From Paracyclopina nana (Eukaryota; Arthropoda; Copepoda; Cyclopoida; Cyclopettidae), in NCBI GenBank assembly GCA_019096065.1, contig JAGUCH010000004.1, positions 1,364,001 through 1,428,000 of the forward strand: a stretch of DNA of 64,000 nt, written 5' to 3'. Shown here piece by piece: positions 1-12,000 of the stretch (position 1 is its first letter; every line of letters starts with the position of its first letter). The notes below the pieces were generated by a model. The model saw only the letters and a list, made by a program, of their open reading frames with translations. It made no database searches and was not told where the DNA came from. Made by a program: the position numbers and the translations under genes.

Positions 1-2904
1 CTTCAGGCTCGAACCTCAAACTAAAGTCCCCCAATAAAGCGCAGGCAAAAAACTGCAATATTCAATCAGTTGGAGAAATAGTGATTTTAGGCGTATTACA
101 AATCAGATCAATTGAGCTTTGAGCACCGGGAAAGTGCTCCCCTTGATGCCCAGTTCATCTACGCAACTTTTTGTAACTTACCTCACGAAAAAACACCACA
201 AATTTCTATGCGTTTTAATGTCACGGCCATGTACCCCAGAATTCTATATGATAATGCTCGCCGAATGCCTTTTGTTTGTGTCACATACCTGCGCAATAGC
301 TGTATCTAGGGTTGACTCAACTAATCAAAGAAGCCATTTAAATTGCTAAGTTGCAGGCTATTTTGAATGTTTTAGTCTGCCCTTAATTACTGGCCTTACT
401 AGTTTGGTTCATACTTGCGCTAGGATGAGCTAAACCATTCAGCCAGTCAAACTCTAATAACAAAGCAACATAGATTTAAGCAACCCTAGCCGGCCTGCGC
501 CTAACTTGTTTGCCTCAATTAAATATTGCGCCAACTTTTGACAATTTTTGCCCTGATGGAATACCGACAATTCACCAGAAGAATGCTCAAGTTACGCCTG
601 ATTTTGTCGTGGTAGATGAACAGGGCATTAAATGGGAATATATGAGGAATGACAGCATATCTGGGGATGAAAGGTAACGGCCTTTTGAGGAGCAAACGAC
701 CGTTGGCTTTCCAGCGGTCTCGCGAGGGCTGAAAAGTAGCGGAGTCAGCGGACTTTCCGCGTATATCTGTGTAGGCTTGATGCTTCCACAATCGTCCGCA
801 GTTTTTCTCCTCGGTTAGACTTCTAAAGGGCGCCAAAGAAGATTGGAAAAGGTGAGAAAAAATAACAGCTTTATGATCGATTGCACCTGTTACTTCTTTG
901 TCACTTTGCTAATAATGCGCGAAAGTGTTTGCCTAACCTGACATTTGTTGACAACTGACAGCTTTCGTCAAGCTTTCGCATATACTATTTATTAAAAAAG
1001 AAAAGAAATCAGCCCCAGCTTCGTTAGCATCATATCATGAATGGCTTCTTTTGATCTGGTCACGTTCGAGCCCAATTTTTGGGCGAGCATTCATCAAAAA
1101 TCAGTGCATGGTTATTTTTATTCCCTTATACGTATGTGAGGTGGAGAAATCCGGCTAATTGAGAGCATAGATACATATATATGGCCTACATTTGCTCGCG
1201 TATGCATATAGCAGAATGTGGCAAAGTAATGAAATTTCCAGAAGTGCGGGTAATCAAATTGCGCGCCTCTTCTTTAAAAAAGGGAAGCAAAAAACATTTT
1301 AGGGCGTTGCAAGGGTGTATAAATTTCCTTTATCACAAAAGATTAACTGGGTAGGAGAAAAAACACCAGGCGGGCTAGCTTTTTAATGACGGCCCCGTTG
1401 ACAGTCTAATAACACCCCCAGGGAGACTTTTGCGGCGAAATCACTTTGGCAACATCATCATCGCTCCTACTAACCAAGTAAGCCATTGTAGGCACATGCA
1501 CACAGCGGGGAAAATTCCGTACAAATGTAAAAGTAGAATTCAAAATACACTTAAAATCTTAAATAACTTTACTTTCAGCAGTAGTTTTTCTTTTTGGTTT
1601 TTAAAACTCTTCTGGATTTCAAAAAATGGAATTTTTTAATTGGTACTTTATTTATGTCCTGTTCATGTACGCCCCAAACTCCTTAGGAAAAGGCACGAAA
1701 AACACCTCAAGGAAAGGAGAAAAATTGTCTTATGACAAGCACCAGCTGATACTAAAAAAATCAGATCGACTTTAAAAGCCAACTTGAAAGTAAGCAAATC
1801 TAATTTTGGCTTTTGAGTGCTGCACATTTTATTCCTTTTGAGCAAGATCAATAGCTGAATTTAGTCTGCTATCAAAGGAACTTATAAGGAAATAAGCTGA
1901 AAACTATGACACAAAATAGCAAAAATTTCCATTCAAAACGCTGCTCGGCCCCAAGCTGAACTCGGAGAGTGGCAGTCAGCTACAGATTCACTTCTCCTTA
2001 AGACAATTTTTTCCATACCTTATGGCATTCTTAATACATGAACAGGGCATTAGGGCGTGTAGTACGGTAAATGAAATCTACCTGCTAGCTTGGTACGGCG
2101 TGCCGCGCCATCGTCGGCACACGCGCACACTGCTCGCGCAAATTATCCTTTTCATAAACAAAACCCCACATGATTGTGGTTGAGTGTATCGTAAAGCGGT
2201 ATGACTGGCTTTCGAGAAAAGCCCTCCGTTTATGGACTCTTCTTGCTGACTCAGGTGGAAAATGTGAATATCACGCGCAGTTCATATTACTATACGGCAC
2301 ATGTAAAACTGTTGGCTTGGCAAACTTAATGAAGTAGTTAAAAAAGCCTGAGAGACGAATGAACAAAGTTTTGCTCCAAGACATCTTTGATGCTGGAAAA
2401 GAACAACAAATTACGTGATGCTGCAAATGGCTTTCGCCCCCTTGTTTCTCCGCCATCTTTTTAATTAGGCCCAGTTTTGCATGGACTTTTTGCTAATCGT
2501 CACTCTGGGACAATGGGGTCATTTTTTCCTCTCTTGGCATGGCCACGTTGCCAAGTGAGGATGAGCAATTAGCGAGACCAAAATACTGGAGACATCACGA
2601 CATGATGCTTGCCGCCTCTCATGTTCTTGACCACTTTGGGGATGCTTCCATTCTTCTTGAGGACAACAACAGCCACAAAAAAGAGAGGCTGCTGCAAGCC
2701 AAAAAGGCCACGTGGTGGCAGCGCGCATCGGGACGTGACATCTAATTTACAGGGGCAAAAACCAACAAGATCCTTTTCATCATCAACTTTTGTGTGTTTG
2801 CCACACATCTTTCACTTTGGTGGATCTTTCCTGGCACCTTGGCCAGACAACTTTTGGGCCGGGCTTTGTTTCAAAGTAGGAAATGTTTTTGAGCATCATT
2901 TGGA
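1..2904. other. Non-coding stretch, no gene recognised
   Basis: AT-rich sequence with only short, unrelated open frames. None shows a recognisable domain, a splice-linked partner exon or a signal peptide. Open frames at about 2,519-2,911 run on both strands but their translations look like nothing known. I see no RNA gene. Confidence 0.5.
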
Positions 2905-4026
2905 CCGCTAGGTGGCGTGCGAACTAATTAATGAAATCAATCTTAGTCGCTGGGTGGCGCGCAAACTATGTATTAATTCACTTAAAATCAACTCAAGTTA
3001 CTAGGTAGCGTGCGAACCATTTACTGAAATCAACTTTAGGTGGCGTGCGAAGTGCGAACTATTTACTGAAATCAACTTTAGTCGCTAGGTGGCGTGCTAA
3101 CTATTTACTGAAACCAACTTTAGTCACTAGGTGGCTTGTGAACTATTATCTGAAATCAACTTTAGTCACTAGATGGCTTGCAATCTATCTACTGAAATCA
3201 ACTTCAGTCGCAAGGTGGAGTGTGAACTATTTGCTGAAATCAACTTTAGTCACTAGATGGCTTGCAATCTATCTACTGAAATCAACTTCAGTCTCAAGGT
3301 GGAGTGTGAACTATTTGCTGAAATCAACTTTAGTCGCTAGGTGACGTGCTAAATATTTTTACTGAAATCAACTTTAGTCACTAGATGACATGCGATCTAT
3401 CTACTAACATCAACTTCAGTCGCAAGGTGGACGTGCTAACTATTTACTGAAATCAAATTTAGTCGCTAGGTGGCATGTGAACTATTTACTGAAATCAAAT
3501 TTAGTCGCTTGGTGGCTTGTGAACTATTTGCTGAAATCAACTTTAGTCGCTAGGTGACGTACTAAATATTTACTGAAATCAACTTTAGTCACTAGATGAC
3601 ATGCGATCTATCTACCAACATCAACTTCAGCCGCAAGGTGGAGTGCGAACTATTAACTGAAATCAAATTTAGTCGCTTGGTGACGTGCTAACTATTTACT
3701 GAAATCAAATTTAGTCGCTAGGTGGCTTGTGAACTATTTACTGAAATCAACTTTAGTCGCTAGGTGACGTACTAAATATTTACTGAAATCAACTTTAGTC
3801 ACTAGATGACATGCGATCTATCTACCAACATCAACTTCAGCCGCAAGGTGGAGTGCGAACTATTAACTGAAATCAAATTTAGTCGCTTGGTGACGTGCTA
3901 ACTATTTACTGAAATCAAATTTAGTCGCTAGGTGGCTTGTGAACTATTTACTGAAATCAACTTTAGTCGCTAGGTGGCGTGCGAACTATTTACTGAAATT
4001 TACTATGGTCACTAGATGGCGCGGAA
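2905..4026 (+). repeat. 42-bp minisatellite, 27 units, CTCF-like core
   Basis: About 27 head-to-tail units of roughly 42-43 bp. Each unit has the form ACTGAAATCAACTTTAGTC, then a core such as CGCTAGGTGGCG or CACTAGATGGCT, then an ACTATTT spacer. A higher-order repeat is visible: a five-unit block starting near 3,541 recurs almost unchanged 210 bp later, near 3,751. Several units are variants (CGCAAGGTGGAG, CGCTTGGTGACG). The core resembles the CTCF recognition motif family (CCRCTAGRKGGCGC). An open frame of 99 codons at 3,045-3,344 is a by-product of the period being divisible by three and is not a gene. Confidence 0.93.
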
Positions 4027-5149
4027 AACAAAATGCGTCCTGCTTCTACCGGGACCTACACTCAGTTATTTTGATGCTTGTTCAAATGCTACAAAAGCAT
4101 TTTGAAATAAAAAATTAAATATTATTAGACGTGGAATTTTTATTATGATGGCGGTTTGGGCTTATTAGATGAAAAAGTGATGTAAATACTAGATATAGGC
4201 TGACAAGGCTTGGTCACATAAACTAAACACAAACCGCTGCTCATTCTTAGAGCCTTTTAGTCCGCTAGATGGCGCTTTCACAAGTCTCCCAAAAAAGTTT
4301 CTATTCACCAGGGCTTTTTTGCCATGGCTTTCCCAATTTTTCACCTTAGCACTTTTTTGTGCCCCAAAGACAAAGTGCACGTTATATGGTGGCGAGGGCC
4401 AAAAGTTTGAGTGGCATCGTCCAAATGAGGTGGCAGATTTGGCCACCCTCAAAAACAACAGCTGGATTTAAGAGTGAAACTTACTGATTTGTCACACCGC
4501 AGCATGTGTTGGTATAGGGAAGATAGTTTACTGAAGCAGCTAGAAGAAAGCTAACAGATTTGTTTGGATGCTTTTTGTTGTCCCACTGGCCATAACTTAG
4601 CTAAAGAACAATGTCGCAAGTTTTCCACTAAGAGAGATGCGTGAGACAAATATTTACCCTATGTGGCATATAGCAGTGCTTTAGCAAGTTTTTTCGGCTA
4701 ATGGCGCCTCCATCTTGATATGAGGCCGGGCGCGCTGCAATTTTTTCTGACCAAACCTCAGGCGAAGAAGCTCTATGGGCTCACTTGTCGTTGACCCCTG
4801 ATTGAAAGGCACTCGGATCCCATATCATTCGATGATCATCATCAGTGGAAGCAAGACAAGATTATGGTAGAGGGAAAAAGAGAAAATGGTCAGCTCCGCC
4901 AAAATCATGTTGTCCACCAGCCATCTTGAGATTGGCCCATTATTTGCAAGAAATGATGCTTTTTTGGCAGAATTTCACGTTCCCCCGTCTAATCTCTTTT
5001 CTGTGTGCTTCAAAATAAGTTTTTCGGATCTTCAATTAGTTTTTTAGGCGATTGGTGATAGCAAAAATACTTTCCTAAAAAAGCATGAAGTAAAAAAATG
5101 CTCTTTTGCTAACAGCGAAAGCATTTGATAGTACACACTTTTATTTCAA
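4027..5149. other. Non-coding stretch
   Basis: Apart from the CTCF-like site at 4,261 I see no gene. Short open frames here have no recognisable domain. Confidence 0.5.
4261..4276 (+). promoter_or_regulatory. CTCF-like site
   Basis: TCCGCTAGATGGCGCT is a strong match to the CTCF core and lies about 230 bp beyond the end of the minisatellite, in the same orientation as the array units. Binding is inferred from the motif only. Confidence 0.5.
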
Positions 5150-5465
5150 AATACAGAATGAGGATCCGAAAATGCGCTTAAGCGGGCTGCTCTGAAGAAG
5201 TAAATAAATGGGCCGAATTGGCTGTAGTGCGGTTGCAATTTCGGTGCCGCACTCTGTTTATACAGAATGCGGCTCCGAAACTGCACGAAGCGGGCTGCTC
5301 TGAAGAAGTGAATAAATGGGCCGAATCGGCTGTAGTGCGGTTGCAATTTCGGAGCCGCACTCTGTATGCAGAATCCGGCTCCGATACTGCTCTTTACGCT
5401 GCATTGAAGAAGTAAATAAACCGGCTGTAGCGCGGTTGCAATTTCGGAGCAGCGTCCTGTATGAT
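5150..5465 (+). repeat. ~108-bp tandem repeat, three copies, internal dyads
   Basis: Three partial copies. GCGGGCTGCTCTGAAGAAGT occurs at about 5,182 and 5,290, and a diverged third copy lies near 5,400. Each unit contains GCAATTTCGGAGCCGCA followed by an inverted counterpart TGCGGCTCCGAAACTGC, so each unit can form a hairpin. The block is flanked on both sides by related sequence (a CTTCAAAATAA-containing stretch near 5,010 and again near 5,478), which suggests an inserted or expanded module. No coding function is evident. Confidence 0.75.
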
Positions 5466-7448
5466 GTCCCTTTTCTGTGCTTCAAAATAAAAAACCTTTT
5501 CGGATGAACTAAAAGGAGATATCTTAAGCTTGGGACCAAAAATGGCTCTTAATGTATAGCTTTCTAACGGTGAAACCCTATTATGATATGTAGTATGTAA
5601 ATACAGATTGTCTCACGTTTCTTTCATATTATATGATATTTTAGATTTTTAGTCAAACTCAGCTCGACTTAAATTTCCACATGGCAAAAAAGCTCAATAT
5701 TCTTGTGGGACAGCCTGTAAATGATAGGCTGGTAGTCTTGGCCTCAAAAGGCAAGCATAAATACCATTAAAGTCCCCAAGGTTTGCTTGTGTCGATTAAG
5801 CTTCATCATTGGAATGCTCCCATGGGACGGTTAAGTAGGAGGAAAAAAAAACAAGATCATCATCATGTGGAAATAAAAAGGGTTGGAAATGCTCCATTTA
5901 TGTGAGATGGGCTCTTGAAAACAGATATTTATCGAGCGCTAGTGAGCGATTCCATATGGCTCTCAATTTATGGGACAAATGTGCCGTAAATGGAGGCAAA
6001 AAAGAAGCTTTACTGCTGTGCAAGCAAGTAAGCAGGCTGCTATCACTTTCTGAATTGGATGTCACTTGAAACCTTTTAGCTGCCATCATCATCATCTTTT
6101 CAAGCACGAAAAAAGCTTGCAGAAAAAAGTTGCAACAGCCATATCATATGTGCTTACTTTATATGGAAAAAATGCCTCCAATTTCAGAGTCCTTGCACAC
6201 TTGGCTCATTCAGATTTTTGGCCCAGATTGATGAGGGCGATGGGGTTTTTTTAGGCTTGTCTCTTATAGGAGATTGCATTCCATTTGTCAAGCTCCTTTC
6301 TTTCTCCTATTGTTTCCGCATCCACGTATTACATAAGAATTTATGGTCGGGCTCATCTCTTGCTGCTGCTGCTGTTGACCGTGGCATCTTGCAGCAATCT
6401 TTATAAATATCAGAGCACACTCTGCCACCCCTATTGTTCACGTACAGACCATAAACGGACACTCTATTTGCTCCACTTATACTTGTATATATACGTAGTA
6501 TATACATACAGTGGGCAAAAGGCACTTCTATATTTCACCCAAATCCTTTAGAGACGTTGCAATTGCTTTCCATGTCAGCAAATTAAGCCGTTTTGAAGAT
6601 AATGCTGGAATGCTTCGCGAGAGGAGCTAAAAATGACGACGTTCTAAATCGAGTTTGTGACAACCCCATTACCCAGCAAGGAAGAACCATATTTTGTTAG
6701 AAGTAGAAAAAGTAGCTTTATGCTCCTTTGAGACGCCTCCTTACATTTGCTTATATGGACACTATCCTGTATGTAGAGCACACTTCTACGCCTCTTTCAA
6801 ATGAAATTATTTCATAGCCCATACTATAATGTATGTCAAGCAACAAGAGCCTTTTCGTGTTCACTACTCAGCGGTAAAAGGTCAAGAGTTTATAGCCCTG
6901 TAAAAAAACAAGCAGAGAACTTTAACAAACACCCGCAAGATGGAGCTGCGATTTGTTTACATGCGGAATTAGCGACTGAGACTCTGCTTTATCCGCCATT
7001 CCCCCGTCAAAAATGCCAAAAAGCATTAATAGATGAAAAGTCGGCATCTGGTTTTTTGTCCCCTTCCACGGTGGCGCCATCTATTTAAATGGCTGCAAAA
7101 AAACCTAAATAGAGCCAAGCTGTAACTACATATTGGGATTTTCGAGTGTTTTGTCCAAGCTTCGCACAAGCTGCAATAAAAGATTCCATATAAGTACTGG
7201 TCATGCATTTTGAACAGCCAATTGCGTTTCCGTAATAAGATCTTTTTCCCGGCCTCCGTTTCAGCAGCGGAACAATATGGAGATCGCGGTCAAAGTGGCC
7301 ATATTATGGTGGTGCATCCTTGCAACCAAGTCCAGCAATGCCTCCGTTTTACCACCACAAATTCCAATAATGAAGAAAGCGGATGGGGAAAAGGACGAAA
7401 AGGTGAGAGAACCAGCTTTTGTGCCATCTTCTCATGAATAATGAGTGG
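5466..7448. other. Non-coding stretch
   Basis: AT-rich DNA with short open frames and no recognisable protein. An AGATGGCGCC core (minus orientation) lies near 7,073-7,082. Nothing else stands out. Confidence 0.5.
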
Positions 7449-7452
7449 AGAG
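7449..7452. repeat. Target-site duplication AGAG (left copy)
   Basis: AGAG directly precedes the left LTR; the same four bases directly follow the right LTR at 17,860-17,863. A 4-bp duplication is typical of insect Ty3/Gypsy errantivirus-type integration. Confidence 0.7.
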
Positions 7453-7651
7453 TGTAGGAGGTTCGCATAGACCCCCCGAGGGTGACATGCGCGCCCGCGG
7501 GTAGCGATGGAAGAACTTGCTACTAGAAACTAGTCGAGGTGTTTACTCGAGTGCGTCCGTTTATTAACTGCTTCTGTACAATTAGCTTCACCGGGACGTC
7601 GCGCCCGCTGCGCGTCTGCGAGCACGCCCGTCTACCCGTGTTCCTGCTACA
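7453..7651 (-). repeat. 3' LTR of the retrotransposon
   Basis: 199 bp with TG...CA ends, identical by eye to the copy at 17,661-17,859. Read on the minus strand it contains an AATAAA signal (plus-strand TTTATT at about 7,560-7,565), as expected for LTR polyadenylation. Confidence 0.93.
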
Positions 7652-7664
7652 ACTTCCCCCTACT
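7652..7664 (-). promoter_or_regulatory. Polypurine tract
   Basis: On the minus strand AGTAGGGGGAAGT runs directly up to the 3' LTR. This is the expected position and composition for the primer of plus-strand DNA synthesis. Confidence 0.7.
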
Positions 7665-8058
7665 GAAGGGTTGTCGTGTCCTCACGACGGGGGCCTACGA
7701 TCCTTTGCCTTGGCGTAGCAGGCCACCAGGGAGGCTGGGGGTGCTCCCGCAGTCTCGACTTCGGGGAATGGTTTTAAAGGCGTCGATGCACGAAGGCACC
7801 TTGGCTGCGGGCAGGACCGTCATGAGATAATGGTGCATCGACTTGCTCTGTCGAGCCAGCACGTCCACTTGGGCTTGTAGGTTCTTGTAGCCCTAATTGT
7901 GTTCCTGGAACAGGGTCTCGCACAGTCGTTGGAGAAGGCCTTGGGGGATGTCCGGTGCGGCGTCGTCAGCCTTCCCGTCTCCCGCTGAGCCGGCGGCGGC
8001 CGTAGCATACTTGGGCGGTGCATCCTCATCCTCACCATCGTCATTGGAGCTGCCCAAG

Positions 8059-9871
8059 TTAGCCAGGCAGAAGGCTTGAGTGGTCCCGCCCCGGGGTGGT
8101 GACGTCCTCGCCTGGAGGGCCGCTCGTCGTCACTGTCGCCCCTGGGAAGAGGATCCGGTCTTGCCTCAGATTGGTCACCATTCTCCATGTCATCTTCTCC
8201 ATCAAGAATGCCGTGTGCCAAACCGCCAACAGCATCCACCACCCTAAGCCACGCCAGCGGTATAAGACCACCATGCGCAGCAGAGCTCCGAGGATCAGTC
8301 TCAGGAGGCCCACCGTAATGAGGAATCCTGTGAAGTACAAGTAGCACTTCCCTGCCAAGCTGAAGAAGGGGATGATGGCACTTCCCACATGGTCGACCAT
8401 CTGATCAATGTCTCCCTGAGACCAGAAGGTGGTGGAGCGGCTGCCAGTGATGAGCGAGTTGTGAAGCACATTGCTGGTGATCATGTTGACGACAGCCCCC
8501 CTGGCTGCTGAAGAGGTGGAGATAGAGGATGTGGTTGGCCTGCCGCTCGGCTGAGAAACACCTCCACCCAGTCCACGGCTGACGTCGTATTGATGATTAC
8601 GAGGAGCAGCATCCAACATGGGGTTGAGCTGGGCATTTGATGGGCGTGATGGAGTTGCATGGGACAATGCTGGGCCGGTCCGTCAGGATGAACAACAGCA
8701 GGTCCGCGAAGCGAGTCTCGCGGTTCACCCATACCGCGATCTCTTGGGTGCAGTTGTTGATGGACCAGGTGACTGCCTGCACCGGGTAGCACGAGGTCAC
8801 ATTGGCCACTGCTCCGGCCCGGGTGACGAGGTGACCTGGCCCATGACTGTTCAGGGTAGCATACGTTGACGACCCCGAGGCAATGCTCTGCAACTTATAA
8901 CATATCAATTCCTGCAGAAACTTTGAACCGGTCCTGGATGTGCAATGCATGTTGAGGGTGAACGAGTGCCAGTTGGGTTTGGATATTGGCCCCGTCCATG
9001 TCTTCCTGGTGCAGATACTTGGCCTGAAGGGGCCCCATCTCCAGGTTCGATCAACAGCATCACGAAGCCTCTCAACTGCGTGGTGAATAGCTTCTGCTGG
9101 CACATTGACTGCGCGCCCTTGAGGGCAGATCCGGTAAATCGGGACTCCTCCTCAGGGGCTAGCAGGAGGAGGTCGCCAAGGTGCCCAGTTCCTCCCAGCG
9201 AGCTGGTGGCATTTCGATGGGGGAAGAGCACCGCAGGTCCCTGGTAGACTTCACTCAGTTGATCCTCACAGCGTGGAGACTTGCGTTGGGCCACACGATC
9301 ATGCCCTCGGCGTCGTCCTGCACGATGAGGTCCTGGAAGTTCGCGGTCAGGTGGTTGGAGAACACCACCCGCCCGTTAGCCGTGTTCAACTTCCCGTAGA
9401 TGGGCTCGACCAAGGCGTGGATCGTGGTGGTCTCATTTGATTTGTAGAAGGTCACGTCCCCGCTGGTGAAGGTGGTCGCGGTGCACTTGTGGTCCTTGTC
9501 CAAGACTCCCTTGGAGAAGTATGAGAGCAACGTCGGGTTGTTCAGCGCCACCGCTACCTTCTTGTTCTCCACAATCAGGTAGTGCTTTTCGGTGGCCTCT
9601 TGGTAAGCTTGTGGAGTCACCAAGTAGGGCTTGTTGACGTCCGTCATCTGACTGCCGTAACTGATGCTCTCTCGTACCCACACCTAGTCACAAGCTCCGG
9701 CTGACTTAGATTGATGGCCTCGTGGATTGCATCGGGGTGTGCGCAGTCGTAGGTTGTGAACAAGGCCGCTTTAGCCTCAGGCTTATACAGGTCTGCGCTT
9801 CTACCTGCCAAGGATTTGACCTTGGAGGATGGCTTCCAGTGCCACCTCATTGGGGAGGACCCAGTAGCCAT
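8059..9871 (-). pseudogene. Env-like glycoprotein region, broken frames
   Basis: The region lies between integrase and the 3' LTR, where env sits in env-bearing Gypsy elements. Overlapping minus-strand fragments at 9,644-9,871, 9,255-9,683, 8,905-9,294, 8,597-9,103 and 8,059-8,667 are in different frames, so the gene is interrupted several times. The fragments contain N-glycosylation sequons and paired cysteines. The last fragment has two hydrophobic stretches that could be membrane segments, with a basic residue cluster between them. The family of the glycoprotein cannot be assigned from sequence reading; baculovirus-F-like and other viral glycoprotein origins are both possible. It is described here only as a decayed copy. 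Confidence 0.6.
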
Positions 9872-10149
9872 ACATGAAGAGGGCCAGCAGCAGAAAAGAA
9901 GCGTTGCACCACATTGGCATGGGCATGGTTAGCGTTCATATTTGGTACTGTTGGCTAGATTATTGTGATAGTTAGCAACTCAGACTGTAAGAGAGAGAGA
10001 GTAGAGTGTGAGTGTTATGTAAAACTGTAACTCGTGCGACCAAAATACTGAAGTTTTGTACATGAGTTCAACATAAAAACATTTTGTTTTGTGGTGATGC
10101 GATGCACCCCCCCAAACTTCGTGTTGAGGGAGCACCAATATGTCCTGCT

Positions 10150-10400
10150 TACTTATTAAACACTTATCTGCATTGTTTGTGGTGTTAATGGTCTTGTCAT
10201 CTTGCATGGTGTTGTCTTTGTTGTCATTGAGTTAGCTGGGAACTCAAGGACATCATACTCAAGTACCGTGGGGTCATAATTGAACTGTGGTATTGGGTCG
10301 TCTCTGGTATGAGGGAACATGTATTCCCGGGTTAGTGGGCGCCATTGCAGACTCGAAAGAATGGGCAACTCCTCCATTGGTGCAGTTTCCACTTTTATCG
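10150..10400 (-). pseudogene. Pol tail / spacer fragment
   Basis: A short minus-strand open stretch between the integrase and env regions, rich in proline and threonine. It may be the integrase C-terminal tail. No domain is recognisable. Confidence 0.3.
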
Positions 10401-10670
10401 CTGTTTTTAGGTACTCGTAGACTTATGTCTATCATGTCGAAGTCCATGTTGTCCTTGGGAGGTGCAGAAGGTTTTTCAACTGCAAATTTGGTGGTAGTGA
10501 GTTTGTTGATTGTTTCTCAATAGTCCAGGGCCTTTGTCGTGGGGTGAAAGCCTGTTTGTCCGCTAGTTGGATGCGCTTAGCAGATGTTTGGCATCAACCT
10601 GTTTCCGTTGCTTGCTCGCTGGGAATCCCCAAAGATGAGGTCTGAGTTGGTGGTAGGCTGCCGTTCAACA

Positions 10671-11290
10671 CTATCTTATATGGGGCCAGACCAGTTGACC
10701 GATTTTCGGTAATGCTTGTAGGGGGCAGGACAACCAGGGTGAAGGGCACCACTCTGCCCATTGGGCGTAGTGCCCTGTGATCATCTTATGAATGAGTTCT
10801 TTAAGGTTTCGATGATGTCGCTCCACCAGAATGCTCCGAGGTTCGCAGGACATCGTGGTTGTGGCCTTGATACCCAGAGCAGCGCACACCACACCTGTTT
10901 CATTAGATGGGTCTTGAAATGCGTGCCTTAACCGGTGTGCAGCCATTCTGGCAACCAGAACTTGCATGGAAAAGCCTCTATCCACACATTACACATGCAT
11001 TTTTGTGAATGATGCTGACTGGAGATCTTGAAGGGTCTCATATAATCAAGGCTGGAATCGCCAGTTCTGTTGTCGGCAGAGCGATCATGACTAGACAACC
11101 TCATCAGCTCTCTTTGCCATCCATGGGAAATAAAAGTAATAAAAGTGCTGGGCTGTCCTGTGTAACAGGGTTTCCTTCCTTGGCGCCCGGTGGTCTCGTG
11201 ATTATGCAGCAGGCTGGCTTCTTCCCATTTGCTTGGCACGACCAGCCAGGAAAATGAATCGGCCTTGGTGCCTTGGAGCTGCAATGCCCT
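10671..11290 (-). pseudogene. Integrase region of pol, frameshifted
   Basis: Two overlapping minus-strand fragments. The right one carries an H-N-H-E-T-T-G-R stretch reminiscent of the integrase zinc-binding head. The left one (10,671-10,985) carries a run resembling the catalytic-core C-terminal half, including a VERHHRNLKE segment like the conserved 'VER.N..LK' of Gypsy integrases. The frame changes between them and the full DDE triad is not visible, so this copy is not expected to be active. Confidence 0.6.
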
Positions 11291-11389
11291 TTGCTGATCC
11301 AGAGGTGAGCTGTCAAACTAATCTAGTAGGACCCTATCGCGGGCTGAAGCAGCTTTCAAGGGCTCGCAATGGGGTTTGTCGCAGCTGCG

Positions 11390-12000
11390 CTAGTTTACGC
11401 AAGGTGACAAGGTCATCGTCTTCTTCCTGGGCCTCCGCCCAAAGTTCTGGCTTTGTGGGGATGAGCTTAGGTTTGCTACTCTGAAGAAGTCATCGTTGGA
11501 GACCTCTGAGCTGGGGTGATTGCTGGCCCGATCAAGGGCGGGGCCTGGCTCAGGGAATCTGCGTTGCTGTGTTTGGTGCCGGTTCAATGCACCATTTCGA
11601 AGTCCTAATTGGAGATGGTACCGAGCAATCTGGCTAGCATGCTGGTGGGGGGATCAGCTTCCTAGCCCCATAAAGGATGACCCTTTCCTTGCTGCCTTGA
11701 ACTTGCAACAGCAAAGCCCCCACAGCTCCGTTCTCCTGCTAGAAACCAGTGTCCAAGATGAACATGTTAGGTGACACGAAGTCAGGGCAAGCCAGCACCA
11801 GGGTCGACACAAGGCGTCGTATATTCTCCCCAAAGGCTTCTCGATACTCTTGAGTAGGCGGGTAGGTGTGCATAGCTGCTGTGCCATTATCCCTCAAGAG
11901 CTTGGCACTCAGATGGGCGGTGACATGCTGGTACTTCTCGATGCAAGCCTGATAGTAGTTGGCCTTGCCCACGAACACTTTCAATAGCTTGCGGGTGTTG
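11390..12000 (-). pseudogene. RNase H region of pol, frameshifted
   Basis: The minus-strand reading around 11,739-12,107 continues the RT connection domain (a VGKANYYQ segment matching the Gypsy 'lGl.nYYr.fI' motif) into a stretch containing FILDTGF, which matches the RNase H beginning 'l.tDaS' in altered form. The adjacent fragments at 11,654-11,887 and 11,390-11,587 lie in other frames. The domain is identified by position and weak motif similarity. Confidence 0.55.

Noticed and set aside
3045-3344. 99-codon open frame with repeated YLLKSTLV units
   Set aside because: It is the translation of the 42-bp minisatellite; a period divisible by three keeps the frame open. No start context or homology.
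2905-4026. CRISPR array
   Set aside because: The units are contiguous and diverge gradually without unique spacers, and the DNA is eukaryotic.
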